Shown in pieces: positions 7,862 to 15,396 of a stretch of DNA of 21,025 nt. Both the position numbers and the translations under genes were made by a program. Position 1 is the first letter of the stretch; the number at the start of each line of letters is the position of its first letter. The notes under the pieces are model-generated. The model was not told where the DNA came from and searched no databases. It saw only the letters and a list, made by a program, of their open reading frames with translations. Origin of the DNA: W1P20-047 sp045118335. Lineage in GTDB: Bacteria > Actinomycetota > Coriobacteriia > Coriobacteriales > Eggerthellaceae. The DNA is taken from positions 1 through 21,025 of the forward strand of contig JBGUXY010000022.1 of assembly GCA_045118335.1 (NCBI GenBank), read 5' to 3'.

Positions 7862-7876
7862 CGATAATGATTATCA
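7862..7876 (-). promoter_or_regulatory. Fur/PerR box upstream of the regulator operon
   Basis: CGATAATGATTATCA matches 14 of 15 positions of the 7-1-7 Fur consensus TGATAATNATTATCA, and fewer positions of the PerR consensus TTATAATNATTATAA. Flanking TTATC and AATAA extend the dyad. It lies about 41 nt upstream of the regulator start, in an AT-rich promoter region, so it should repress the regulator and the fusion gene together. Confidence 0.8.
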
Positions 7877-7990
7877 ATAAGAATCAAGCATATTCACAAT
7901 AATCAAACGAATACAGTGCAGTGGAGTTGCCGTTGGCTCACGATTGTTGGGCAGCTTGCATCTTGGGGTCGTAGTCTAGGGGGGTCAGTG

Positions 7991-8090
7991 AACGCCGCGA
8001 CCGTTGGGCAACCGGCGCCCGGGGCGTTGCCTGGCGGGGGCCGGCTAACGGCGCGACCGTTGGGCAACCGGCGCCCGGGGCGTTGCCTGG
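7991..8090. repeat. Two 44-bp GC-rich direct repeats with internal dyads
   Basis: 7991-8034 and 8047-8090 differ at one position and are separated by 12 nt (period 56). Each unit holds GGCAAC ... GTTGCC as an inverted pair around a GGCGCCCGGGGC core, so each can fold into a stem. They lie in the 400-nt gap between the HD-domain gene and the Fur operon, 170 nt upstream of the regulator's start. They resemble REP-type elements but their family is unknown to me. The rest of the gap (7877-7990 and 8091-8224) holds no gene. One copy of a dispersed repeat is at 8118-8172. Confidence 0.85.
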
Positions 8091-8117
8091 AAGATCGGCG
8101 GACGCCCGATCAAAGTC

Positions 8118-8172
8118 GTGCATACTTTGCCAGAGCGGCAGTCAAATCCCGCAAATGCCCAGGTCACGAAAA
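8118..8172. repeat. Dispersed repeat copy 1 (shared core with copies near 11.2 and 12.6 kb)
   Basis: Contains TTTGCCAGAGCGGC followed by GCAAATGCCCAGGTCACG (8151-8168). The same order, with mostly transition differences, recurs at 11204-11260. The second half recurs inside the 88-bp elements at 11107-11194 and 12537-12624. It is therefore a member of a local repeat family. Confidence 0.6.
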
Positions 8173-8224
8173 CAGCTGGAAACTATGTGCAGCTCTCTCG
8201 GGCAACTAGGCAAACCACGCCCAA

Positions 8225-8806
8225 TCAACCCAGATATTCCGAGAACACGGTGTTCGTGCGCTCGGCGAATTCCCGCCACGCATCCGTGTCGCCAAGCGTC
8301 TCGCGCAGCACCTCGGCAATCGTGGAGTAGTACCAGGCATGCTCGGCGGGGTCCTTCTGGTTGAAGCGCTGCCAAAGCCCGTCGCCAAACACCTCGAAAT
8401 CCCGCTGAATCGAGCGGATGTTGGACAGCTTGTCGCCCAAGCACACGATGCGAACGCCCTGATCGAGTGCGCTCTTTATATGCTCGATGTTTTCCATCTT
8501 GCGGGTCTTCCAAGTCTCGGCGGGCGGCAACCCTTCGCGTTTGTTCTCGGAGTCGCCAGCCACTATCGCGGCGACACGCCTGCCGAACAGGGCTTTTATC
8601 TCTTCGACGGTAACCGTGGTGTCTTCGACGACGTCGTGTAGGACCGCCGCCGCCAGAACCTCCTCGTCATCGGTGAGGCATGCGCAGATAACTGCCGCCT
8701 CCATCGGGTGGATGATGTAGGGCGTATTGGTTCCCTTGCGCAGCTGACCTGCATGTTTCTGCGCGGCAAATTCCACCGCCCTCTCGAGAAGATTTCCGTT
8801 CTGCAT
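8225..8806 (-). CDS. HD domain protein, small alarmone hydrolase (RelA/SpoT-like HD)
   Basis: Cytosolic metal-dependent phosphohydrolase of 193 aa, with the fold and motifs of the (p)ppGpp-hydrolase half of RelA/SpoT and of MESH1-type small alarmone hydrolases. Visible motifs are YIIHPMEAA (His33), LHDVVEDT (His57, Asp58, Glu61, Asp62) and LGDKLSNI (Asp125), giving the complete His-His-Asp-Asp metal set plus the catalytic Glu-Asp pair. There is no synthetase domain, so the likely role is ppGpp or related nucleotide pyrophosphate hydrolysis. The start at 8806 is favoured by AAGGAG before it. An upstream in-frame start at 8863 lacks one. It stands alone between intergenic repeats. An alternative is a general HD phosphohydrolase acting on another nucleotide. 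Confidence 0.85.
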   Translation of the reverse strand: MQNGNLLERAVEFAAQKHAGQLRKGTNTPYIIHPMEAAVICACLTDDEEVLAAAVLHDVVEDTTVTVEEIKALFGRRVAAIVAGDSENKREGLPPAETWKTRKMENIEHIKSALDQGVRIVCLGDKLSNIRSIQRDFEVFGDGLWQRFNQKDPAEHAWYYSTIAEVLRETLGDTDAWREFAERTNTVFSEYLG

Positions 8807-9331
8807 ACTTGCCTCTCCTTCGCAGTAATCACAGTATCCCACGTAAAGTGATGTTTTCACCAAATGAACCTGCCTCCAGTCGCCTTCGAGCCAATTATCC
8901 TTGCAATAAGCACCCCTACTGCACTACTTCGAGTTGAGCCGAGCCGCAGAATGCGCTGTGTAAACTCCTCGCGCGATGATCGCTACATGCCTCCCCGTCT
9001 TGAAGAATGGCAGTTGCTTGTCGTGCGATTGCTCATAGGGTGTGCAGATCGGCTGCACGATTCATTAGCTGCCAGTTAATGAAATGCATGGCGCAAGTTC
9101 ATACCATCGATGCAGCGGCTGGGGCGGCGCCGATTGTCACGAACCCAGTCTCATATGTTGCAAGTGATGGATTTCCCCAGGTGAAACGCCAAGAATGCTT
9201 CTCCGCCATCTTGAGACGGCGTCTGGATGACGAGTCGGAACCGCACCCGTAGTCTTTTCGCTCATCAGCGGCGAAGCAGCGATAAGCGGGGTTCATTCCT
9301 TCTTGGCCTGGGCTCAAGCGAGAGGAGAATC
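8807..9331. other. 525-nt intergenic region between diverging genes
   Basis: It separates the minus-strand HD gene from the plus-strand lipoprotein gene. Short open frames here lack ribosome binding sites and recognisable motifs. Only small dyads are visible, such as GTGCAG (9042-9047) with CTGCAC (9053-9058). Promoters for both genes are expected but not resolved by eye. Confidence 0.5.
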
Positions 9332-10171
9332 ATGAAAAGCAAACTGGCCCTCATGTCAAAAGCGGGCATCGCCTGCCTGCTTGCTTCGCTTATTGCAGTT
9401 GTCGGGTTGATGGGATGTTCGAGTGGGTCCACAACTGCAGCGGACTCCGATTCGCAGTCGGCAGCCGAATCGAACGCGCACGTGTCGGAAGGCGCCCTCG
9501 GGGCATGGGATTTCACGGAGATCGAATCCGATGGAAATACAATCGAGCAAGCTGAGCTGGACGAACTGCGCGCTCAGGGAGCCGAGTACTTCATCAACAT
9601 CAACGAAGACGGCTCGTTCCTCGTCTGCCTGGGCGACAGCGAGCACGTATTTGAGGGTACATGGACGCAAGATTCCGAAGGAAACATTGCGCTCACGCGG
9701 GAAAACGGAGACGCTGCCACCATGGTGATCGCTGACGATGAGGCAAGGATCGGCTCGAGCACGCTGGTGAAGGCTGGCGAAGCGAAACTGCCGCCTTCGG
9801 TAAACGATGCAGCTTCGCAAGAAGGCGAAGGCGAAGCCGATGAATCGGATGAGTCCGAAACCGATTCCGCAGAAGACGCTGCCGAATCCAGCGAACCGTT
9901 TGATTACGACAGCGAGGTTTCGCCCGACCTGAAGGCAACGCTCGACAGCTACGAGGCCTTCGTTGACGAGTACGTGGAATTCATGCAGACATACGAGAAC
10001 TCAGACGATGTGTACAGCATGTTGGCAGACTACGGCGACATGATGCAGCGATATGCGGATTTTGCCAGCCAGATCGAGGCGCTCGACACGGACAGCATGT
10101 CAACCGCCGATTACGCGTATTACATCGAGGTTACCTCTCGCTGCTCACAGAAGCTGCTTTCCGTTGCTTGA
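9332..10171 (+). CDS. Secreted lipoprotein with DUF6591-like C-terminus
   Basis: Predicted lipid-anchored extracellular protein of 279 aa. Residues 1-28 are a type II signal peptide (MKSKLALMSKAG then a hydrophobic core) ending in lipobox LMGC, so Cys29 is the acylation site. A Ser/Thr/Ala linker follows, then a small beta-rich unit (GAWDFTEIESDG ... FEGTWTQDSEGNIALTRENGD) like domains found in other Coriobacteriia lipoproteins. A highly acidic Glu/Asp/Ser spacer (about 155-195) comes next, then a helical tail with EAFVDEYVEFMQTY, YGDMMQRYADF and STADYAYYIEVTSR that resembles DUF6591. The function is unknown. The start is chosen at 9332 for its AGAGGAGA ribosome binding site and signal peptide. 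The upstream extension to 9227 has neither. Confidence 0.85.
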   Translation: MKSKLALMSKAGIACLLASLIAVVGLMGCSSGSTTAADSDSQSAAESNAHVSEGALGAWDFTEIESDGNTIEQAELDELRAQGAEYFININEDGSFLVCLGDSEHVFEGTWTQDSEGNIALTRENGDAATMVIADDEARIGSSTLVKAGEAKLPPSVNDAASQEGEGEADESDESETDSAEDAAESSEPFDYDSEVSPDLKATLDSYEAFVDEYVEFMQTYENSDDVYSMLADYGDMMQRYADFASQIEALDTDSMSTADYAYYIEVTSRCSQKLLSVA

Positions 10172-10204
10172 GGTCGCACTTGTTCTTTGGCAGCTACCCA
10201 CCAA

Positions 10205-10242
10205 TGGGAGCCTTCATTCGCTTTTTGGAACGAAGGCTCCCA
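10205..10242 (+). terminator. Hairpin downstream of the lipoprotein gene
   Basis: TGGGAGCCTTC (10205-10215) and GAAGGCTCCCA (10232-10242) form a perfect 11-bp stem with a 16-nt loop, 34 nt after the stop codon. There is no trailing T-run, so it may serve as a 3' stabiliser or a factor-assisted terminator. Confidence 0.55.
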
Positions 10243-10338
10243 GCGCCGTTTCAGCCCCAGTGCCTTCCCTGCCCGCGCCATGATGCCCCCCCAGCTCACT
10301 GCCCCGTATCCCATGCATTCGCGTGGAGCGAACCTGAA

Positions 10339-10416
10339 ATTAGCGTCCTAACTTCCTGGCGGGTTTTTCACGCCCCTTTATGGGGAGTGAGCGCGACAGG
10401 TCCTAGGAGACGCCAT
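10339..10416. repeat. Degenerate copy of the 88-bp inverted-repeat element
   Basis: It begins with ATTAGCGTCCTAACTTC (10339-10355), 16 of 17 identical to the terminal repeat of the two intact copies. It ends in a decayed right end, CTAGGAGACGCCAT, near 10404-10416. The interior does not match the intact copies well, consistent with decay or a different filling. Confidence 0.55.
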
Positions 10417-10507
10417 CACCGTATTCGACGACATGCAGGCCCATGAACAAGATAATGGGCAACCGCACCTCTCCCCCAACGAGGAATCTCAACGAGGGGA
10501 GAACGCG

Positions 10508-10936
10508 ATGTGCAATCCGTACGATTCGAAAACCGATGACCTCATGGGCGAGCTCATGTCCACCCAAAAATTGGAGGATTATCTCGACAGCCACACGATA
10601 CAGGCGCCATCGCTTGCCGAGTATCTGCACGAAGAGCTTCAAAAGCGCGGTTTGCGCAGGTCAAGAGTGTTGAAGGAAGCGCAGATCGAGCAAACATTCG
10701 GCTGGTATGTGTTCAAGGGAAAACGAGGCATGAGCCGCGATAACGTGTTGAAGCTCGCCTTCGCAATGGGATTCGATGTGCGTCATGCGAACCGCGCGCT
10801 GCAGGCCGCGGGAGCAAGCACCCTCTATCCCCGATATCGGCGCGACGCCATCATCATCTACTGCTTGGAGCACGACCATACACTCCAGCAGGCCAACGAG
10901 ACCCTCTACGCCTTCGGCGAGGAATGTCTGGCTTGA
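10508..10936 (+). CDS. Small helix-turn-helix protein (XRE-like)
   Basis: A 142-aa cytosolic protein with a lambda-repressor-like helix-turn-helix in the middle: LAEYLHEELQKRGLRRSRVLKEAQIEQTFGW, then FKGKRGMSRDNVLKLAFAMG. It is followed by the characteristic tail LQAAGASTLYPRYRRDAIIIYCLEHDHTL and a final helix (ANETLYAFGEECLA). This layout is that of a conserved family of small regulators common in gut Clostridia and Actinomycetota, often next to protein kinases, though no kinase is visible here. The start at 10508 (MCNPYDSK) is chosen because GAGGGGAGAAC precedes it. The upstream extension reads through low-complexity sequence. The target genes are unknown. Confidence 0.82.
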   Translation: MCNPYDSKTDDLMGELMSTQKLEDYLDSHTIQAPSLAEYLHEELQKRGLRRSRVLKEAQIEQTFGWYVFKGKRGMSRDNVLKLAFAMGFDVRHANRALQAAGASTLYPRYRRDAIIIYCLEHDHTLQQANETLYAFGEECLA

Positions 10937-11042
10937 GTTCCTGCCCCAAGGAAGGAAATACCCAAAAGGATGACTGGAAGTGGCAGCGGAAACAGCAAAG
11001 CGAATCGGTGCCCATTCATCGCTCATGTCTTGTCTGACACCC

Positions 11043-11106
11043 GCTTCACCCCATGCGGGAGCACGATAGATGGGGCTTCACCCCATGCGTGGGCACGATA
11101 GATGGA
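11043..11106. repeat. 32-bp tandem duplication
   Basis: Two adjacent units, 11043-11074 and 11075-11106, share GCTTCACCCCATGCG and GCACGATAGATGG and differ at only a few positions. The second unit abuts the left end of the 88-bp element at 11107, so the duplication and the element may be linked. Confidence 0.85.
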
Positions 11107-11194
11107 ATTAGTGTCCTAACTTCACCAAAAGTGCTGTTTACTTGTTGCAAAAGCCCAGGTCGCGGAAAACCCGCTCTGAACTTAGGACACTAAT
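11107..11194. mobile_element. 88-bp inverted-repeat element, copy A (MITE-like)
   Basis: Terminal inverted repeats of 17 nt, 11107-11123 and 11178-11194 (ATTAGTGTCCTAA at the outer end), with one mismatch. The 54-nt interior aligns without gaps to the interior of copy B at 12537-12624 and is well conserved at AAAAGCCCAG. No protein is encoded. It could be a miniature transposable element or a mobile bidirectional terminator, since it lies between converging genes. Confidence 0.7.
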
Positions 11195-11203
11195 ACCGCA
11201 ACT

Positions 11204-11260
11204 GTACACGTTTTGCCAAGGCGGCTTCGAGAACCACGCAAGAGCCCGAGTCACAGAAAA
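11204..11260. repeat. Dispersed repeat copy 3
   Basis: GTACACGTTTTGCCAAGGCG (11204-11223) and GCAAGAGCCCGAGTCACAGA (11238-11257) align in order with 8118-8172, differing mostly by transitions. It lies directly beside the 88-bp element at 11107-11194, which carries the same GCAAAAGCCCAGGTCGCGGA core. The remaining non-coding DNA between 10937 and 11321 shows no gene. Confidence 0.55.
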
Positions 11261-11321
11261 TGGCCAGAAGACCATGCACGTCTTTTCTCGATCGCACGCA
11301 TGTTTACGTGTTGCCGCGCGA

Positions 11322-12245
11322 CTAATCGCGAGAGAGAAATTGGGGCAATTGCGCCATCAGCACCGCAACGAACACCAGAGCGCAACCAAGCACTTCCACG
11401 CCGGCCAGGCTTTCTGAAAGTATGATCCAACCGCCCAGTGCCGCAAACACCGCTTCCAAGCTCATGATGATGGAAGCCACCGTGGGGTCGGTGCTTTGCT
11501 GCGCGACGATCTGCAGCGTATAGGCAATGCCATCCGAGCAGATGCCCGCATAAAGAATGGGAATAGCAGCAGCCAAGATCATCGCCATGGTGGGTTGCTC
11601 GAAAACCATGGCGCCCACCAACGAAATCGCCCCTGCCGAAATAAGCTGCACGCGCGATAGGCGCACACCATCGACTTGCGTATAGCGATCGATGACGATG
11701 ATATGCAGCGCGCATCCAAACGCGCAAGCCAGTGTAAGCCAGTCGCCTATGTACACGCTTCCCAACCCGTCGTGCACGCACAGCAGGTACATTCCGAAAA
11801 GCGCCACCAGCACCGAAAGGAAAACGAGCGGGTGCGGTCGTTTTCCCACGAAAACCCCCATGACGGCCACCATCACCATATACGTTGCCGTCACGAATCC
11901 CGAACGGCCCGAAGCTGCAGCTTCGGGAGGATAAGATGTGATACCCGCCTGCTGCAGAAAAGAAAACGCGCAGAGCAATACCCCACAGGCAATCCCGCCA
12001 ACCACGAGCGTGCGCCTAGAATAGCCACCTTCCCCGTCATGCGTTGGTGGCTTGTCCTGGCCTGTCTGCTTGCGCCAGCCGATGATGCCGCACAGAAACA
12101 GCGCTCCCACGAAGTTGCGGGAGAAGTTGAACGTGAATGGCTGCACGGCATCCGATGCCGTGGTCTGAGCTACGAAAGCCAGGCCCCACAGCATTGCCGT
12201 GATAAGCAACAATACTGGCCCTTTTGCCTTCATGTTTCCTTTCAC
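11322..12245 (-). CDS. EamA/DMT family transporter
   Basis: Integral membrane transporter of 307 aa in the drug/metabolite transporter superfamily, with two EamA repeats and about ten transmembrane helices. The first repeat begins LLLITAMLWGLAFVAQTTAS and continues with FNFSRNFVGALFLC. It ends near GRSGFVTATYMVMVAVMGVFVG. The second repeat begins DWLTLACAFGCALHIIVIDRYTQ and ends with VASIIMSLEAVFAALGGWIILSE, the typical EamA signature. Substrates in the family include amino acids, their derivatives and cofactors, and none can be assigned here. The start is a GTG at 12245 with AAGGA 7 nt upstream. The ATG at 12233 has its only purine-rich site too close. It is monocistronic and flanked on both sides by the 88-bp repeat elements. 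Confidence 0.88.
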   Translation of the reverse strand: MKGNMKAKGPVLLLITAMLWGLAFVAQTTASDAVQPFTFNFSRNFVGALFLCGIIGWRKQTGQDKPPTHDGEGGYSRRTLVVGGIACGVLLCAFSFLQQAGITSYPPEAAASGRSGFVTATYMVMVAVMGVFVGKRPHPLVFLSVLVALFGMYLLCVHDGLGSVYIGDWLTLACAFGCALHIIVIDRYTQVDGVRLSRVQLISAGAISLVGAMVFEQPTMAMILAAAIPILYAGICSDGIAYTLQIVAQQSTDPTVASIIMSLEAVFAALGGWIILSESLAGVEVLGCALVFVAVLMAQLPQFLSRD

Positions 12246-12536
12246 AGTGGTTTCCTTGAGATACGTAGTGTGGTTTTGCGATACGCCGGCAACGCATTGT
12301 CCTTCAATTGGCGCAATGCGTCAACCGAGCATGCATCCCAGGCGAGGCGCGTCAACCAGGCGTGCATTCTGGTAATTGCATTGGCTTCCCACGTGGCAAT
12401 TCATTGTCATATGCGATTCGTCTCCACGAGCAACCCATCGGCCCTTCTTTCCGATGGCTTTTTGGAACATCCGATTGCGGAAACCTCCTCGCACTTTACC
12501 GAACACGATTCAGCCTAGCACTGCCTCTCATAGCCC

Positions 12537-12624
12537 ATTAGTGTCCTAACTTCGGCAAAGCTGCCGGTTGCTTTTTGTAAAAGCCCAGATCGCGTGAATT
12601 CCATCAAGAAGTTAGGACACTAAT
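12537..12624. mobile_element. 88-bp inverted-repeat element, copy B (MITE-like)
   Basis: Perfect 17-bp terminal inverted repeats, ATTAGTGTCCTAACTTC (12537-12553) and its complement (12608-12624), around a 54-nt interior that aligns gap-free with copy A. The exact length match with copy A and the identical ends indicate a discrete element and not chance hairpins. Confidence 0.72.
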
Positions 12625-12730
12625 TCCGAATTCACCCACTTGCCAACGCAATGGAGCAGCCCGAAAGCCGCCCCATTGCGATATTGTTTGATTCTTGCCT
12701 TGCCGTGACAAGACCTGGGAATTGCCCGCC

Positions 12731-12860
12731 GAATCGCAACCGGGGCGGGATAACCACCCCCCATCAAGTTGCAGCTGGGACGAAGACAGAGACGCACGCC
12801 CCACCAACTCGCAGCCGGGACGAAGAAGCATGACCCACCAGCTCGCAGCCGGGACGAGGC
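12731..12860. repeat. Degenerate 34-40-nt tandem repeat
   Basis: Four units carry GCAACCGGGGCGG or GCAGCCGGGACGA beginning at 12736, 12771, 12811 and 12845, each of the last three preceded by a CCA-x-CAAGTT/CAACTC/CAGCTC stretch. The last two are the most alike. It lies just downstream of the acyl-CoA ligase fusion (minus strand). The rest of 12246-12879 holds the 88-bp copy B and a short duplicated GCGTCAACC-GCATGCAT/GCGTGCAT stretch near 12317-12358, with no credible gene. Confidence 0.65.
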
Positions 12861-12879
12861 ACCCGCCACGTCGGCACGT

Positions 12880-15384
12880 TTAATTGCCGAGCTTGGCTAC
12901 GTCTTCCTCGGAGAAGCCCAGTTCGCGGGCGGCTTCTTCGCGCATCTTGTACTTGAGCACCTTGCCGGCGGCGTTCTTGGGGAAAGTATCCACTAACTTG
13001 ATGTAGCGCGGCACCTTGTGGCGCGCGATGCGCTGGCGTGCGAACTCGCGCATCTCTTCGTCGCTAGACTCCTCGCCTTCCATGAGGATGATGCACGCCA
13101 TGGCCTCTTCGCCGTACTTCTTGTCGGGCACGCCGATAACCTGGCAATCGCTCACCTTCGGGTGCGTGATCATGAAGTCCTCGATCTCCTTGGGATAGAT
13201 GTTCTCGCCACCGCGGATGATCATGTCCTTGATGCGCCCGGTCACCCGGAAATTGCCGTTCTCGTCGCGCATGACCAGGTCACCGGAATGCAGCCAGCCA
13301 TCGGCATCGATGGTGTTGCGCGTGGCCTCGGGCATCTTGTAGTAGCCCTTCATGATGTTGTATCCGCGGCTGCAGAACTCGCCCGCCACACCGTCGGGCA
13401 TTTCCTCGCCCGTACCAGGGTTGATGATCTTGCACTGCACGTGCGGGTACTCGTATCCCACGGTCTCCACGCGCCAGTCGATGGGGTCGGTCCACGCCGT
13501 CATCACCGAGCCGGGGGCCGATTCGGTCTGACCGTACACGCTCACGATGCCACCCATGTTCATCTCGTCGGGCTCCGCTGCTTTGCGCATCAGATCGGGC
13601 GGGCAGCCGGCGCCGGCCATGATGCCCGTGCGCATGTGCGAAAAGTCGGTCTTGCGGTAGTCGGGATGGTTGAACATGGCGATGAACATCGTCGGCACGC
13701 CGTTGAAACAGGTGATGCGCTCTTCGGTGATGCACGACAGTGAAGCCTTCGCGCTGAAATAGGGCATCGGACACATCGTGGTGCCATGCGTCATCGATGA
13801 CGTCATCGAAAGCGTCATGCCGAAGCAGTGGAACATGGGCACCTGGATCATCATGCGGTCGGCGGTGGATAGCCCCATGCGGTCGCCGATGCACTTGCCG
13901 TCGTTGACCACGTTGCGATGCGTGAGCATGACACCCTTCGGGAAGCCCGTGGTGCCACTCGTGTACTGCATGTTGCACACGTCGTCGGGGCGCACGGCAT
14001 CGGCCATGCGCTGGATGCGCTCGAGCGGCACCGCCTCGGCACGCTCGAAGGCCTCGTCGAACGTGAGGCAACCGGGCATCTTGAAGCCCACGGTGATGAC
14101 GTTGCGCAGGAAGGGCAGCTTCTTGCAGTGCAGCGGCTTGCCCGGCTCGCTTTGGGCGATTTCGGGACACAGCTCGTTGATGATGCCCACGTAGTCGGCA
14201 TCCAGCGCACGGTCGATCATCACCAGGGTGTGCGTGTCGCTTTGACGCAGCAGGTATTCCGCCTCGTGAATCTTGTAGGCGGTGTTCACGGTCACCAGCA
14301 CGGCGCCGATCTTGGTGGTGGCCCAGAACGTGATGTACCACGCTGGCACGTTCGTTGCCCAGATGGCAACCTTGCTACCAGCCTTCACGCCCATCGACAC
14401 GAGCGCGCGGGCGAACGTGTCCACATCGTCGCGGAATTCCTCGTAGGTACGCGTGTAATCCAGCGTGGTGTACTTGAATGCCAGCTGATCGGGGATTTCT
14501 TCCACCATGCGGTCGAGCACCTGCGGGAAGGTGTAGTCGATCAGGTCGTATTTCTTCCACACGTACTGGCCCGTGCCGTCATGGTTCAGATACAGCGGCT
14601 TGCGCCTACCACGCGTGTCCTCGAAACGGTCCATGTAGTTCACGAAATGCGGGAAGATGATGGTGGGATCGGTAAGGTCTTTCATCCATTCGGGCTTCCA
14701 CTCCAGCGACACGAAGCCGTCGTAGTCGATGGAGGAAAGCGCGCGGATGACGTCTTCGATGGGGAAGGTTCCCTCTCCCACCAGGTTGTACGTGCCATCG
14801 TCGTCGGAATCGCGCATGTGCACGTGCTTGACGTAGGCACCCAGGTTGTGAATCGTGGTTGCCGGCGTCTCGCCGAAATCGCGATAGGGGTGGTGCACGT
14901 CCCACAGGGCCGACAGGTAATCGCTCGCATATTCATCGAGCAGCGCAGTCAGGCGCGAGGTGTCGGCGTAGATGCCGCTCGTCTCGATCAGCATCACCAC
15001 GTCGTGTTCCTCGGCATAGGGCAGGATGGCGTTCATTGCCACGCGAACCGCATCTTCGGTGCCATGCTGCGCCTTCACGGAAATGTAGGGCACGCCCATC
15101 TGGCTGGCGATATCCACGAGCGTCTTCACATCGGGCACCTGGTCCTGCTCAAGCGAGATGTCGATGGAGGTGTCGAAGGCTGGAATGACCAGATGGCGTT
15201 CGCGCAGCGCACGCGTGGTGGCGCGAATGCTGTACTGATGCAGCGGCCCGCCCTTTTCGAAGAGCGATTCCTGCTTCAGGATGTCATAGGTCTCGATACC
15301 GGCAAACCCCAGGTCGGCGCCGATATCGACCATCTCGTCCCAGGTCAGGCTGCGCCAACCGCGGGTAGAAAAAGACAGTTTCAT
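12880..15384 (-). CDS. TIM-barrel (xylose isomerase-like) and acyl-CoA synthetase fusion
   Basis: An 834-aa two-domain cytosolic enzyme. Residues 1 to about 250 form a sugar phosphate isomerase/epimerase-type barrel (AP endonuclease family 2 superfamily) with a complete candidate metal set, Glu134 (VMLIETSG), Asp162 (WDVHHPY), His189 (KHVHMRD) and Glu228 (VSLEWKP). From about 280 it is a class I adenylate-forming ligase: YTSGTTGFPKGVMLTH from Tyr474, NGVPTMFIAMF, VSVYGQTES, GWLHSGDL, GRIKDMIIRGGENIYPKEIE, and the C-terminal catalytic lysine segment NAAGKVLKYK. The ligase half resembles FadD/medium-chain acyl-CoA synthetases that make acyl-CoA from acid, ATP and CoA. It begins 12 nt after the LeuA-like gene on the same strand, so they form an operon. 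The substrate is unknown. The joined barrel suggests a hydroxy- or sugar-acid-like compound is processed before or after activation. Confidence 0.9.
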   Translation of the reverse strand: MKLSFSTRGWRSLTWDEMVDIGADLGFAGIETYDILKQESLFEKGGPLHQYSIRATTRALRERHLVIPAFDTSIDISLEQDQVPDVKTLVDIASQMGVPYISVKAQHGTEDAVRVAMNAILPYAEEHDVVMLIETSGIYADTSRLTALLDEYASDYLSALWDVHHPYRDFGETPATTIHNLGAYVKHVHMRDSDDDGTYNLVGEGTFPIEDVIRALSSIDYDGFVSLEWKPEWMKDLTDPTIIFPHFVNYMDRFEDTRGRRKPLYLNHDGTGQYVWKKYDLIDYTFPQVLDRMVEEIPDQLAFKYTTLDYTRTYEEFRDDVDTFARALVSMGVKAGSKVAIWATNVPAWYITFWATTKIGAVLVTVNTAYKIHEAEYLLRQSDTHTLVMIDRALDADYVGIINELCPEIAQSEPGKPLHCKKLPFLRNVITVGFKMPGCLTFDEAFERAEAVPLERIQRMADAVRPDDVCNMQYTSGTTGFPKGVMLTHRNVVNDGKCIGDRMGLSTADRMMIQVPMFHCFGMTLSMTSSMTHGTTMCPMPYFSAKASLSCITEERITCFNGVPTMFIAMFNHPDYRKTDFSHMRTGIMAGAGCPPDLMRKAAEPDEMNMGGIVSVYGQTESAPGSVMTAWTDPIDWRVETVGYEYPHVQCKIINPGTGEEMPDGVAGEFCSRGYNIMKGYYKMPEATRNTIDADGWLHSGDLVMRDENGNFRVTGRIKDMIIRGGENIYPKEIEDFMITHPKVSDCQVIGVPDKKYGEEAMACIILMEGEESSDEEMREFARQRIARHKVPRYIKLVDTFPKNAAGKVLKYKMREEAARELGFSEEDVAKLGN

Positions 15385-15396
15385 CGATCAAGCCCC

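Noticed and set aside
13280..14341. Minus-strand 353-aa frame inside the fusion gene
   Set aside because: An out-of-frame, Arg/His-rich shadow of the acyl-CoA synthetase coding sequence.
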